From Vreelandella nigrificans (GTDB lineage: Bacteria; Pseudomonadota; Gammaproteobacteria; Pseudomonadales; Halomonadaceae), in assembly GCF_002374315.1 (NCBI RefSeq), contig NZ_NWUX01000003.1, forward strand, positions 186,001 to 250,000: a stretch of 64,000 nt of DNA, read 5' to 3'. Each line of letters begins with the position of its first letter. The stretch's first letter is position 1. Below, in pieces: positions 35,909-45,652 of this stretch. A model generated the notes under the pieces. The model searched no databases and was not told where the DNA came from. It worked only from the letters and a program-made list of their open reading frames with translations. Made by a program: the position numbers and the translations under genes.

Positions 35909-36782
35909 TGCTTGGTTTATCAGCCCATTCGATTACGGCTTTATGCGCCGCGCCGTGGTAGGCGGTTTAGCGCTTTCGCTGGCCGCTCCGCCGTTGGGAG
36001 TGTTTTTGGTGCTGCGCGGCATGAGTCTGATTGGCGACGCCATGGCCCATGCGATTCTGCCCGGCGTAGCGTTAGGGTTTCTGCTGGCGGGGTTTTCGCT
36101 CCCGATGATGAGCATTGGCGGCGTGCTGTTCGGGTTACTGGTCGCGCTGCTGGCGGGGGCGGTGTCGAAAATGGGCGGTCAGCGTGAAGATGCCGCTATG
36201 GCGAGCTTTTTTATTATTTCTTTGGCGGCCGGTGTGATGTTGATTTCATTAGGCGGCAGCAGTGTCGATCTTACCCACGTGCTGTTTGGGTCCATTTTGG
36301 CTATCAATTCCACCGCGCTGCTGCTGATCGCGGGCATCAGCACACTGATTGTAGTGACGCTAGCAGTGGTGTTTCGCGCCCTGGTGGTGGAATGCTTAGA
36401 CCCGCTGTTTTTACGCGGTCAAAGCCGCCGCAGTGGCTGGGTACACAGCGTGTTTTTAGGGCTGCTGGTGCTGAACTTAACCGCTGGCTTTCAAACCCTG
36501 GGCACATTGATGGCGGTGGGCTTAATGATGCTACCCGCCACCTCGGCACGCTTTTGGAGCAACCGTTTAGAGGGGCTAATCGGTATTGCTATTGTGCTGG
36601 CCATGGTGGCGAGCACCGGCGGCTTACTGCTCTCTTTTCACTTAGATATCCCTTCGGGGCCCAGCATTATTTTGCTGGCTGGAGTGGGTTATCTGTTTTC
36701 GGCCCTGTTTGGCCGCTACCACAGTTTGGCGGCCAAGCTGCGGCGTAAAACAACGCCGTTGGCAGTAGAACAAGGGTGTTGA
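35892..36782 (+). CDS. znuB: Zinc ABC transporter permease ZnuB
   Basis: This 296-residue permease starts MLDLLNAWFISPFDYGFMRRA after GGGAGG. Several hydrophobic segments (eight or more) are visible, with the family-typical RGMSLIGDAMAHAILPGVALGFLLAG and GFQTLGTLMAVGLMMLPATSARFW. It forms the inner-membrane channel, probably as a dimer with ZnuC. A start at 35832 would lie deep inside znuC and is rejected. It is followed 37 bases later by the binding protein gene. Confidence 0.9.
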   Translation: MLDLLNAWFISPFDYGFMRRAVVGGLALSLAAPPLGVFLVLRGMSLIGDAMAHAILPGVALGFLLAGFSLPMMSIGGVLFGLLVALLAGAVSKMGGQREDAAMASFFIISLAAGVMLISLGGSSVDLTHVLFGSILAINSTALLLIAGISTLIVVTLAVVFRALVVECLDPLFLRGQSRRSGWVHSVFLGLLVLNLTAGFQTLGTLMAVGLMMLPATSARFWSNRLEGLIGIAIVLAMVASTGGLLLSFHLDIPSGPSIILLAGVGYLFSALFGRYHSLAAKLRRKTTPLAVEQGC

Positions 36783-36819
36783 TCTTTATCGTTCATGCTT
36801 AACCGTAAAGGAGTGCTGT

Positions 36820-37902
<1,083 letters not shown>

Positions 37903-37925
37903 GCGGCCAACGTCAACAGCGCTGC

Positions 37926-38807
37926 TCAGGCATCAGCATTAATTGCCGTGAGCAGCCACTCCCGAAAAGACGCCATCGCGTGGGTTTCTGTGCGCGTCTG
38001 TAGGCGAGTGAGCCAGTAACCTCCCAGACTGACAGTGGTGTCAAAGGGTTGCACCAACGCGCCACTGTTCAGTTGCCGGGAGAACATCAGGGGTGGCGCC
38101 AAGGCCACGCCTACCCCTTGTATGGCGGCTTCCACCATGGCGATAGAAGAGTCAAACACAATGCTTTTGGCCATCGGAAAGCTACCTGACAGCCCCGCCA
38201 CTAATAGCCACTCGGTCCATTCATCGGCGCGATAAGAGCGCAACCACGTCTCGCCCAAGACATCAGCAGGTGTTGTGAGTCGAGCAGCAATAGTAGGCGT
38301 ACACATTACCGATAATGATGCCGGCAGCAACGGCTGTGCAGCGGTACCGTGCCAAGCGCCAGTGCCAAAACGAATAGCTAAATCTAACCCCTCTGCGGCT
38401 AAGTCCGCACGATTGTTGTGGGTAGAGAGGCGCAGGTCGACAAAGGGATACTTTTTCTGGAAATCCTCCAGCCTCGGCAGTAGCCAGCCAACAGCAAACG
38501 TACCTACCACACCGACGTTCAATACCTCACGGTAGCGGCTCTCGCCGAGCCGGTCCAGCGTATGGGCCATCTGGTCGAACGAGCTTTCAAGCACTGGCAG
38601 CAACAGTTCGCCCTCTTGGGTAAGCATTAGCCCCCGTGGCAAGCGTATGAATAGCGGTACTCTCAACTGACCTTCAAGCAGCTTAACCTGATGGCTAACA
38701 GCGGCCTGGGTCACACAAAGCTCTTCTGCCGCTCGCGTAAAACTCAAATGTCTGGCCGACGCTTCAAAGGCACGCAGCGCCTTTAGCGGCAGGTAAGGAC
38801 GCACCAC
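37926..38807 (-). CDS. ampR: LysR-family regulator, AmpR type
   Basis: This protein of about 293 residues begins VVRPYLPLKALRAFEASARHLSF, with the helix-turn-helix FTRAAEELCVTQAAVSHQVKLLE, very close to the AmpR/GcvA group. The C-terminal substrate-binding domain is complete (LRLSTHNNRADLAAEGLDLAIRFG). It is divergent from the class C beta-lactamase gene, the classic arrangement in which AmpR senses muropeptides and activates ampC. The GTG at 38807 follows GGGGG; one codon later is also possible. It is convergent with znuA, 23 bases apart. Confidence 0.85.
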   Translation of the reverse strand: MVRPYLPLKALRAFEASARHLSFTRAAEELCVTQAAVSHQVKLLEGQLRVPLFIRLPRGLMLTQEGELLLPVLESSFDQMAHTLDRLGESRYREVLNVGVVGTFAVGWLLPRLEDFQKKYPFVDLRLSTHNNRADLAAEGLDLAIRFGTGAWHGTAAQPLLPASLSVMCTPTIAARLTTPADVLGETWLRSYRADEWTEWLLVAGLSGSFPMAKSIVFDSSIAMVEAAIQGVGVALAPPLMFSRQLNSGALVQPFDTTVSLGGYWLTRLQTRTETHAMASFREWLLTAINADA

Positions 38808-38976
38808 TTGAACCCCCAAATTTTTCTAATGGCTCATGCAAAATATCGCTGTTTGTGAATCTTCGCAGCGCGCCGTATGTTAGCTCTTTAGCACGCTTAT
38901 ATAGGCAGGCTTACGCTATTTCAACTGGCGACATTTATTAAGCGCCTAGCTTCAACAATAGGAACAGGATTCTCGT

Positions 38977-40149
38977 ATGCGTACGATATTAGCAGCAAAA
39001 ACCCACCTCTTCATGGCAACTTCTCTGCTATTTAGCAGCTCGGCTTGGGCGCTCGGGGATACAGATAACGGGGAAATCGAGGCGCTAGTGAACGACACTA
39101 TCGCACAGCTGATGGATGAGCATCGCATCCCCGGCATGGCCGTCGCGCTGAGTATTAATGGACAGCAGCATTACTTTAATTATGGGCTTGCTAATCAAGA
39201 AGCAAGTCTGCCGGTAACGGAAGAGACGCTGTTCGAGCTAGGCTCCGTTAGTAAAGTCTTCACTGCTGCACTGGCAGGCTATGCGCAAACCAGCGGCGCC
39301 CTTTCGCTTTCCGACCCGGCCAGCCAGTACCTGCCAGCCCTTGAAAACAGTGCCTTCGATGAGATTACGCTATTAGAACTGGGCACCTACACTGCGGGCG
39401 AGCTCCCCCTACAGTTTCCCGAGTCGGTACAAAGCGACGCGGAGATGATCAACTACTACCAACAGTGGCAACCCGAGTCCTCCCCCGGTAGCCATCGGCT
39501 GTACTCTAATCCGAGCATCGGCCTACTGGGTTACTTAACCGCCCAAAGCCTTGGCCAGCCCTTCGAGACGCTAATGGAGGAAGCGTTGTTCGCACCACTG
39601 GGGCTTGAAGATAGTTATTTTCAGGTGCCCGACGAGCAGCAAGCGCACTACGCCTACGGTTACTCTAAAGAGGATAAACCGGTTAGGGTGAACCCAGGCA
39701 TGCTAGACGCCCAAGCATACGGATTGAAATCAACAGCAGCGGATGTGCTGACGTTCATCGAAGCCAACATGAACGACACTGCAGCGGATGAGTCACTTAG
39801 CCAAGCCATGGCGATCACCCGCACGGGATACGTTGAGATGGGCCATATGACCCAGGGCCTGGGCTGGGAAAGCTACGCCTACCCGGTAGCACTTGAGCAG
39901 CTACTGGAAGGTAACTCCCTTGAGATGATCCTGGAGCCTAACCCCGCCAACCACTTGAACCCGCCGCTACCGCCCCGGCAAGCTGCGTTGTACAACAAAA
40001 CCGGTTCAACCAACGGTTTTGGTGGCTATGTGGCCTTTGTACCCAGCGAGCAGATCGGTATTGTGATGCTGGCCAATCGAAACTATCCCAATCAGGCACG
40101 TATTCAAGCAGCCCACCATATCCTAACCGCCTTAACCGAGGCCCCTTGA
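38977..40149 (+). CDS. ampC: Class C beta-lactamase (AmpC type)
   Basis: This 390-residue secreted serine beta-lactamase has a signal peptide (cleavage near SSAWA-LG). The active site is visible as SVSK (Ser nucleophile), YSN (RLYSNPSIGLLGYLT) and KTG (YNKTGSTNGFGGYVAFVP). It hydrolyses beta-lactams, mainly cephalosporins, in the periplasm. The neighbouring ampR on the other strand suggests inducible expression. This is the usual chromosomal layout, and no mobile element lies nearby. A related esterase or carboxypeptidase is less likely because the Y-x-N and KTG motifs fit class C well. Confidence 0.9.
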   Translation: MRTILAAKTHLFMATSLLFSSSAWALGDTDNGEIEALVNDTIAQLMDEHRIPGMAVALSINGQQHYFNYGLANQEASLPVTEETLFELGSVSKVFTAALAGYAQTSGALSLSDPASQYLPALENSAFDEITLLELGTYTAGELPLQFPESVQSDAEMINYYQQWQPESSPGSHRLYSNPSIGLLGYLTAQSLGQPFETLMEEALFAPLGLEDSYFQVPDEQQAHYAYGYSKEDKPVRVNPGMLDAQAYGLKSTAADVLTFIEANMNDTAADESLSQAMAITRTGYVEMGHMTQGLGWESYAYPVALEQLLEGNSLEMILEPNPANHLNPPLPPRQAALYNKTGSTNGFGGYVAFVPSEQIGIVMLANRNYPNQARIQAAHHILTALTEAP

Positions 40150-40154
40150 ACGAT

Positions 40155-40177
40155 ACCGCCTTCGGGCGGTTTTTTTG
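40155..40177 (+). terminator. Intrinsic terminator of ampC
   Basis: ACCGCC-TTCG-GGCGGT followed by seven T's lies directly after the stop codon. The UUCG tetraloop makes it very stable. Confidence 0.92.
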
Positions 40178-40251
40178 CATTGCATTTTATTCGGTTGATG
40201 GGGAGACTTGGCACCACCGCTTCGTTTTAACCACTGCAAAGAGCCAATACC

Positions 40252-40932
40252 ATGCGCCTGAACGCCGACTTTAGCCACTTTGCCTGCGTTACACCGGAAC
40301 ATTACCGCTGGGTCAACTCCCCTAGTACTGGCGTGGAACGTATGATGCTCGACCGCGTTGGCGATGAAGTAGCCAGGGCTACCAGCTTGGTGCGCTACGC
40401 GCCAAACAGCCAGTTTAGCCATCATACCCACGGTGGTGGTGAAGAGATTCTGGTGCTCGATGGTGTGTTTGCCGATGAGCATGGCCGCTACCCAGCGGGG
40501 AGCTATTTACGCAATCCCATCGGTACAGGCCATACGCCCCAAATCGGCAGCGAAGGTGCTCTTATTTTAGTTAAACTGCGCCAGTTCGATGAGAATGACC
40601 TTCTACGACTTGCTATCCCCGCCCACCGTTTACCTTGGCAGCCCGATCGCCGTACCGGCGTTAGCTACAAAATGCTGCATACGTTCGGCCAGGAGCGAGT
40701 TAGCCTGGAGCGCTGGGCCGCTGAGGTAAAGGTCAACTACCCTTGCCTTAGCGGTGGACTAGAGCTCTTAGTACTGGAAGGGTCACTAAGGGATGGCGAT
40801 ACCGAATACCCGCAGGGTAGTTGGTGCCGCTACCCTGTGGGCGCAGCACCGCAGTTGCAGGCAGGTACAACAGGTGTGCAGCTGTATCTGAAGCGTGGTC
40901 ACTTAGCTAGGGTTAGCCCACCAAACCTATAA
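40252..40932 (+). CDS. ChrR-like double-cupin protein
   Basis: This 226-residue protein has two cupin halves. The first holds SHHTHGGGEEILVLDGVFADEHGRYPAGSYLRNP, a metal-type cupin motif with three His and a Glu (about residues 62-95). The second holds GLELLVLEGSLRDGDTEYPQGSWCRYPVG and lacks most of the histidines. This layout is that of the ChrR/anti-ECF cupin family, but the N-terminal zinc anti-sigma domain is absent, so a regulatory role is uncertain. Its end overlaps the convergent DUF6164 gene by about 20 bases. Confidence 0.75.
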   Translation: MRLNADFSHFACVTPEHYRWVNSPSTGVERMMLDRVGDEVARATSLVRYAPNSQFSHHTHGGGEEILVLDGVFADEHGRYPAGSYLRNPIGTGHTPQIGSEGALILVKLRQFDENDLLRLAIPAHRLPWQPDRRTGVSYKMLHTFGQERVSLERWAAEVKVNYPCLSGGLELLVLEGSLRDGDTEYPQGSWCRYPVGAAPQLQAGTTGVQLYLKRGHLARVSPPNL

Positions 40933-41278
40933 AGGGCAGTAGCGTTACCAGCACAATCAAGACAACAGCGACCAGTACCAGTATCACTTGTAGCGGGTTA
41001 GCGGTTAACCGGCGCCATAGCGTTGGCGCCTCTCCTCTGGCCACCGCTTCGTCGTGCTCCCGCCGGGCTCTCGTTTGGCGCTCAGCCTGATACTCCGCCA
41101 GAGCGGCTTCAGCAGCCTCGCGCTGGTGAGGATTGCGCAGCCAGATAGCATCGACCCCCAGGCGAAAAAACCCCGCCTGGGTCTCGTATACATCAAAGCC
41201 ATGCTCATCTAGCAGTTGGCGAACTTCCAGCGCCTCTTCATCCGTCACGTGGCGCAGCCGGAACAGCAAATGGGCCAT
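40913..41278 (-). CDS. DUF6164-family membrane-anchored protein
   Basis: This 121-residue protein begins MAHLLFRLRHVTDEEALEVRQLLDEHGFDVYET, a small alpha/beta domain like DUF2007-type modules. It has a charged helix in the middle and one C-terminal membrane helix (VILVLVAVVLIVLVTLLPFIGLVG). The function is unknown. It starts two bases after the gloA stop, so the two genes are probably co-transcribed. Confidence 0.75.
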   Translation of the reverse strand: MAHLLFRLRHVTDEEALEVRQLLDEHGFDVYETQAGFFRLGVDAIWLRNPHQREAAEAALAEYQAERQTRARREHDEAVARGEAPTLWRRLTANPLQVILVLVAVVLIVLVTLLPFIGLVG

Positions 41279-41279
41279 A

Positions 41280-41813
41280 TTAGTCGCCCATGGCCGCCAT
41301 ACGGTCTGCCTGAATCACTTCGATCCAGTAACCATCGGCGTCTTTGACGAAAATGACGTCCTTCATTTTGCCTTGGTCAGCACGCTTAACAAAAGTGACA
41401 TCGTGTTCATCAAACCATGCTTGGGCAGCCTCCAGATCCGGTACAGCGAAGCAGATATGGCCAAAGCCTTGTGGCTCGGCATTGCCATCATGGTAGGTAA
41501 AGTCTGGCTGGTCTTCGGTGCCCCAGTTATGGGTTAACTCCAGCAGACCTTTTTGACTGAATGTCCAGGCAGTGCGGGCCTGGGTCTCTTCGGGCACATT
41601 ATCGCCAGCTTCCACATTGGCGAGGAAATAGAGCGAAAACTGCATCTCTTCAAAATCTAACCGGCGCAGCACCCGCATACCAAACACCTTGGAATAAAAC
41701 GCCAGGGCGCGCTCGGGGTCTTTTACCCGCAGCATCGTATGATTTAACCGAAACCCTTGTGTTTGAGGTGCAGCGGAGGCAACACCTGGGTGCTGTTCAC
41801 CTTGGAAACTCAT
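41280..41813 (-). CDS. gloA: Lactoylglutathione lyase (glyoxalase I)
   Basis: This 177-residue vicinal-oxygen-chelate enzyme begins MSFQGEQHPGVASAAPQTQ. It has NHTMLRVKDPERALAFYSKVFGM (metal His), FSLYFLA, LLELTHNWGTE (metal Glu), GFGHICFAVPDLEAA (metal His) and DADGYWIEVIQ (metal Glu). It converts the methylglyoxal-glutathione adduct to S-lactoylglutathione. Length and the N-terminal extension match the eukaryotic-like long GloA found in many gammaproteobacteria. The ATG at 41813 follows GGAG; the longer reading frame above it has no ribosome binding site. Confidence 0.93.
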   Translation of the reverse strand: MSFQGEQHPGVASAAPQTQGFRLNHTMLRVKDPERALAFYSKVFGMRVLRRLDFEEMQFSLYFLANVEAGDNVPEETQARTAWTFSQKGLLELTHNWGTEDQPDFTYHDGNAEPQGFGHICFAVPDLEAAQAWFDEHDVTFVKRADQGKMKDVIFVKDADGYWIEVIQADRMAAMGD

Positions 41814-41976
41814 AATACGCTCCTTTAAATAACGCGAAACTTTGACGAAATTAACACTTTGTACAAGGCTGTAATCTACATCCAACGAAATAAGCCGCAA
41901 TTCTGCTACTAGTATTTACCATGAGGGTGGCTGATGGCTAATTCCAGCCCTGTTTCTATGCTCAGAAGAGCATTCT

Positions 41977-42040
41977 AAGTAAAACGCTCTGGGTAAAACG
42001 TTTTGGGGGAAGCATTTTGGGGAAGGCACTTTGGGGAAAG
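41977..42040. repeat. Degenerate tandem repeat, four 14-16 bp units
   Basis: Units such as GTAAAACGTTTTGGGG, GAAGCATTTTGGGG and AAGGCACTTTGGGG follow one another. The last unit merges into AAGGAGG, the possible ribosome binding site of the small ORF at 42053. Confidence 0.75.
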
Positions 42041-42052
42041 CAAGGAGGCTAG

Positions 42053-42181
42053 ATGCCCCACGGACAAAACCTGGGTGTATCAGTAGTATTGCGTTCTCTG
42101 GAAAAACCGATGCAACACCTTAACAATTACATTTCAGAAGTTTCACATGGCATGTTTATTAATCAACTGCCTTTCCATTGA
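42053..42181 (+). CDS. Possible 42-residue small protein
   Basis: An ORF of 42 codons (MPHGQNLGVSVVLRSLEKPM, then QHLNNYISEVSHGMFINQ) starts 5 bases after a perfect AAGGAGG. It lies between the gloA promoter region and the DUF6482 gene, with no recognised family or domain. The strong ribosome binding site may be a by-product of the G-rich repeats before it, so the call is tentative. Confidence 0.3.
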   Translation: MPHGQNLGVSVVLRSLEKPMQHLNNYISEVSHGMFINQLPFH

Positions 42182-42223
42182 TGAATGAGATACCTAGCAG
42201 GCGGCGCTCATACGGAGCTTGTC

Positions 42224-42568
42224 ATGACTGAAATCGATATTTCCCTTGGCGACCGCCTAACCTTAAAGCAGTTGGCTCACGCTCTACAGCACGGCTTTTC
42301 ACCGATAGTGGAGGTCGAGTCGATGGATGGTATTTATAAAGTTCGCTTTCATCACGCTAACGGCGTCTCTGACCTGTGCAATAACGAAGGCCAAGTGAGT
42401 ACTTTTTTAGGTACCGGTGAAATTCGCGATACGCTTGGCCAACTAGGGCTAACCCACGGCGTACTGACGTTCTCCGACCAGTGCGGCGATGAGATGATCG
42501 GCGTAGAAGGCAAAGCCATGACGCCCGAGGAAATGCTGACGTACGGTACTCGCATCGCGTTTCGCTGA
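42224..42568 (+). CDS. DUF6482-like small protein of unknown function
   Basis: This 114-residue protein starts MTEIDISLGDRLTLKQLAHA after GGAG; an in-frame ATG 13 codons earlier is less likely. It is a small alpha/beta protein with EVESMDGIYKVRFHHANG and VLTFSDQCGDEMIG, and has no signal or membrane segment. It resembles short halomonad proteins assigned to DUF6482. The role is unknown, and it stands alone before the thiamine riboswitch. Confidence 0.55.
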   Translation: MTEIDISLGDRLTLKQLAHALQHGFSPIVEVESMDGIYKVRFHHANGVSDLCNNEGQVSTFLGTGEIRDTLGQLGLTHGVLTFSDQCGDEMIGVEGKAMTPEEMLTYGTRIAFR

Positions 42569-42644
42569 GCTAATTTACGCTACGGCTACGCTCGCCTTAG
42601 CGTTAGAGGCTTTACAGACCGGCCTGAGCCAAGGATAGTACTCT

Positions 42645-42726
42645 CACGACAGGGGCGCCCATGCTTAGCAGGGCTGAGAAGCACCCTTTGAACCTGAACC
42701 GGATAACACCGGCGTAGGGAGTCGTG
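42645..42726 (+). promoter_or_regulatory. TPP riboswitch (THI element) upstream of thiM
   Basis: All conserved blocks are visible: P1 arms CACGAC and GTCGTG, AGGGGCGCC, the GGCTGAGA pyrimidine-sensor loop, ACCCTTTGAACCTGA, and CCGGATAACACCGGCGTAGGGA (split arms). It binds thiamine pyrophosphate and should switch off thiM-thiE when the cofactor is abundant. Confidence 0.95.
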
Positions 42727-42740
42727 GTGCTGCTGCATCA

Positions 42741-42756
42741 CCTCCCGGCCGGGAGG
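42741..42756 (+). promoter_or_regulatory. Shine-Dalgarno sequester palindrome of the TPP riboswitch
   Basis: The perfect 16-base palindrome CCTCCCGGCCGGGAGG contains the thiM ribosome binding site GGGAGG, which lies 5 bases before the ATG. Folding it would hide the site, pointing to control at translation start rather than termination; no U-tract follows. Confidence 0.7.
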
Positions 42757-42761
42757 ACACT

Positions 42762-43571
42762 ATGCTTTCACGCCCCCTTGGCGATTACCTCAGTGCCCTG
42801 CGCGATGCCACGCCGCTGGTACATTGCATTACTAACTATGTGGCAATGAACAGCACTGCTAACCTGCTACTCGCCACCGGCGCCTCCCCCGCAATGCTTC
42901 ACGCTCAAGAAGAGGTAGCTGAATTTACAGCTATTTCTGGCGCGCTATCGATTAACATTGGCACCCTTTCCGCACATTGGGCGGATGCCATGCTGATAGC
43001 AGCACGCACCGCCCAAGAGCAGCATATTCCCTGGGTTCTTGACCCAGTCGCCGTTGGCGCTACCGCATTTCGTCAACAGCTGTGCAGTGCGTTACTAGTC
43101 CATCAACCCAGCGTTATTCGTGGCAATGCATCTGAAATCCAGGCACTCAACGGATTAGCTGGCCAGGGGCGTGGTGTGGATGCCACCGCCAGTACCCATG
43201 AAGCAGCGGCAGCAGCTATTTCGTTAGCGCAGCAATATCGCTGCGTGGTGGCGGTCACCGGTGAGGAGGACTTCATTACTAACGGCACTGATCATTATCG
43301 GCTTAAAGGTGGCCACCCGCTGATGCCACGTGTTACTACCTTAGGCTGTGGGTTAAGTGCGCTAGTTGCAGGCTTTGTGGCGGCTAATCGTACACAGCCA
43401 CTGGAGGCCAGTTTGGCCGCACTGGCCTGCTTTAGCATTGCAGGTAGCCGTGCGGGCCAGCAGGCCCAAGGCCCAGGCAGTTTTCAAGTAGCACTATTAG
43501 ACGCGCTCTATCAGTTAACGCCCGAAGACCTCTCTACTATTGCCCAAATGGAGGCAGTGCATGCCGTTTGA
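42762..43571 (+). CDS. thiM: Hydroxyethylthiazole kinase
   Basis: This 269-residue ribokinase-like enzyme contains PLVHCITNYVAMNSTANLLLATGASP at its N-terminus, WVLDPVAVGAT, VIRGNASEIQAL, VAVTGEEDFIT and the catalytic TTLGCGLSALVAG. It phosphorylates thiazole alcohol so that it can be reused for thiamine. It sits behind a TPP riboswitch and overlaps thiE by 11 bases. The catalytic Cys in TLGCG is conserved. No thiD follows. Confidence 0.95.
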   Translation: MLSRPLGDYLSALRDATPLVHCITNYVAMNSTANLLLATGASPAMLHAQEEVAEFTAISGALSINIGTLSAHWADAMLIAARTAQEQHIPWVLDPVAVGATAFRQQLCSALLVHQPSVIRGNASEIQALNGLAGQGRGVDATASTHEAAAAAISLAQQYRCVVAVTGEEDFITNGTDHYRLKGGHPLMPRVTTLGCGLSALVAGFVAANRTQPLEASLAALACFSIAGSRAGQQAQGPGSFQVALLDALYQLTPEDLSTIAQMEAVHAV

Positions 43572-44175
43572 TCTCTCGCTCTATTTAATCACCGATGCAG
43601 AGCTGTGTGCTGGCATTGGCCTTGAAAAAACGGTTGAAGCGGCTGTTCAAGGCGGCATTACCATGGTGCAGCTACGCGACAAGCACGCCAGCGACGAGCA
43701 CATGATCGCCCAAGCTAAACGCCTTAAAGCCGTTTTAGCCGGTAGTGGCGTGCCGCTGATTATTAATGATCGCCTGGTGGTGGCCGCCGAAAGCGGGGCC
43801 GATGGCCTACATGTGGGCCAAAGCGACACCGCGGTGCAGGAAGCTCGCCAAACACTAGGCTCCAACGCCATCATCGGTCTTTCAATTAACACCCTTACCC
43901 AGCTGCAGGATGCCCCCCTTGAGCTGCTGGATTACGTTGGCTTAGGGCCTGTGTTTGCGACCGCAAGCAAGCAAGACCATGCCCAGCCAATAGGTTTTGA
44001 GGGGTTAGCCCAACTTGCCAGCGCAAGCCAACTACCCTGCGTGGCGATTGGCGGCTTAAAGGCCGAACACGCGGCACGGGTAAAAGCCGCCGGGGCAGAC
44101 GGCAGCGCAGTTATTTCCGCTATCTGCGGCCAGCCCGACCCGCGCCTTGCAGCGCAGGCATTCCATAGCCCATGA
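43561..44175 (+). CDS. thiE: Thiamine-phosphate synthase
   Basis: This 204-residue TIM-barrel enzyme begins MPFDLSLYLITDAELC and has GGITMVQLRDKHASD, PLIINDRLVVAAESGADGLHVGQSD, IIGLSIN, LDYVGLGPVFATASKQDH and CVAIGGL, all conserved ThiE motifs. It couples the pyrimidine pyrophosphate with thiazole phosphate to thiamine phosphate. The ATG at 43561 lies inside the thiM end; a longer frame is only thiM read-through. The stop overlaps the following LysR gene (ATGA). Confidence 0.95.
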   Translation: MPFDLSLYLITDAELCAGIGLEKTVEAAVQGGITMVQLRDKHASDEHMIAQAKRLKAVLAGSGVPLIINDRLVVAAESGADGLHVGQSDTAVQEARQTLGSNAIIGLSINTLTQLQDAPLELLDYVGLGPVFATASKQDHAQPIGFEGLAQLASASQLPCVAIGGLKAEHAARVKAAGADGSAVISAICGQPDPRLAAQAFHSP

Positions 44176-45083
44176 ACCAGCTCGAACACCTGATGGCCTT
44201 TGTAAAGGTGGCCGAGCTAGGCAGTTATACTCGCGCAGCTGAGGCGCTGGATCTGTCCCGTACGCGAGTATCCCGCCAAGTGATGGCGCTTGAAGCGTCG
44301 TTAGGCGCTCGGCTGATTCAGCGCACCACGCGACGGCTGCATCTCACGGAAGCTGGCGAGCGTTACCTGGTTCGGGCCCAGGGAATTCTGCTCTCTTTAG
44401 AAGAAGCAGCGGCAGAAGTCGGCAGTGGTACCAATACGGTGAGCGGGCGATTACGCATCAATGGCCCTATGAGCTTTGGTACCCGCTACCTCTCGCCGCT
44501 CGTTGCACAGTTTATGCAAACCCACCCTAAGCTTGAGGTGCGTTTAGACCTGAATGATCGCCGGGTTGATCTACTGGAAGAGGGTTACGACGTCGCTATT
44601 CGTATCGGCAACCTACCCGACTCCAGTTTGGTTGCACGGCGACTCACCCGGTGCCAAATGTTATTTTGCGCATCACCTGGCTACCTCGCTCAACATGGCA
44701 CACCAGAGCGTATTGAAGAGCTGTCATCTCACCGCTGCTTACGTTATCGAAGCGGCCAAAACAGTGGAGACTGGAGGGTTGGCGATCGTGCCTTTAGCAT
44801 TTCTGGGCCACTAGAAAGCAATAATGGCGATATGTTGACCCACGCGGCGGAGGCAGGCCTGGGCATTGCACAGCAACCTAGCTTTTTAGTGACCGATAGC
44901 ATTGCTAGTGGGCGTTTAGTGCCTATTTTGCAAGACTTACCGCCCTCCCTGCTGGAAATTCATGCTCTTTACCCGGCCCGCCACTACTTACCGGCTAAGG
45001 TAGAGCGCTTTATTGAGCTATTAGCAGCAGCATGGGGTGACCCACCGGTATGGGAAGTCGAACTTGGATTGTCGCCTTTTTAG
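44172..45083 (+). CDS. LysR-family transcription regulator
   Basis: This 303-residue regulator has an N-terminal winged helix (MNQLEHLMAFVKVAELGSYT, RAAEALDLSRTRVSRQVMALE) and a C-terminal sensor domain (INGPMSFGTRYLSPLVAQFM; DVAIRIGNLPDSSL) of the CrgA-like subgroup. It overlaps thiE by four bases, so it can be read from the thiamine message. Its more natural targets are the DoxX and ring-opening dioxygenase genes just downstream, since LysR genes often sit beside such pairs. Confidence 0.88.
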   Translation: MNQLEHLMAFVKVAELGSYTRAAEALDLSRTRVSRQVMALEASLGARLIQRTTRRLHLTEAGERYLVRAQGILLSLEEAAAEVGSGTNTVSGRLRINGPMSFGTRYLSPLVAQFMQTHPKLEVRLDLNDRRVDLLEEGYDVAIRIGNLPDSSLVARRLTRCQMLFCASPGYLAQHGTPERIEELSSHRCLRYRSGQNSGDWRVGDRAFSISGPLESNNGDMLTHAAEAGLGIAQQPSFLVTDSIASGRLVPILQDLPPSLLEIHALYPARHYLPAKVERFIELLAAAWGDPPVWEVELGLSPF

Positions 45084-45183
45084 CAACAGTGAAGTTCACT
45101 AGCAGTGGATTATCTCAGTGTCTTTCAGCAGTAGAGTAGCGTTATCGCATCCAGCGTGATGCTAACGACTAAGAGAAACTGCC

Positions 45184-45591
45184 ATGACCACTGCTAACAC
45201 TGCATCTCTCCCTCTCCACGCAACCGCCTTGCTACGCATCAGCTTAGGCGTAATGGCCTTAGCTCACGGCTTGCTGAAGGTGTTTGTCTTCACCTTACCT
45301 GGCACCGTCGGCTATTTTGAGTCCTTGGGTTTACCGGGCTTTCTAGCCTACCTGACGATTGCTGCTGAAGTCGGCGGCGGCTTAGCACTGCTACTGGGCG
45401 TTTATACCCGCTGGGTAAGCCTTGCCTTGGTACCCGTACTGTTAGGCGCTGTCTGGGTACACATTGGCAATGGCTGGCTGTTCTCTAACGCAGGCGGCGG
45501 TTGGGAATTTCCTGTTTTCTGGACCATCGCCCTACTCGTTCAAGCAGGCCTAGGCAGTGGTAGTCTGGTTTTAAACCGTCGATTCAGCTAA
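45184..45591 (+). CDS. DoxX-family membrane protein
   Basis: This 135-residue protein has four hydrophobic helices and typical DoxX segments (ALLRISLGVMALAHGLLKVFVF; FESLGLPGFLAYLTIAAEVGGGLALLLG; GNGWLFSNAGGGWEFPVFW). DoxX proteins are small inner-membrane proteins, some tied to quinone redox chemistry or sulfur oxidation. The exact function here is unknown. It precedes the dioxygenase gene by about 60 bases and probably shares its promoter. Confidence 0.85.
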   Translation: MTTANTASLPLHATALLRISLGVMALAHGLLKVFVFTLPGTVGYFESLGLPGFLAYLTIAAEVGGGLALLLGVYTRWVSLALVPVLLGAVWVHIGNGWLFSNAGGGWEFPVFWTIALLVQAGLGSGSLVLNRRFS

Positions 45592-45652
45592 ACCATTTCA
45601 CCTATCGCAGTGCCCCAGCATGCACTGGGGTCACCTTGTAGGAGATTGAATC

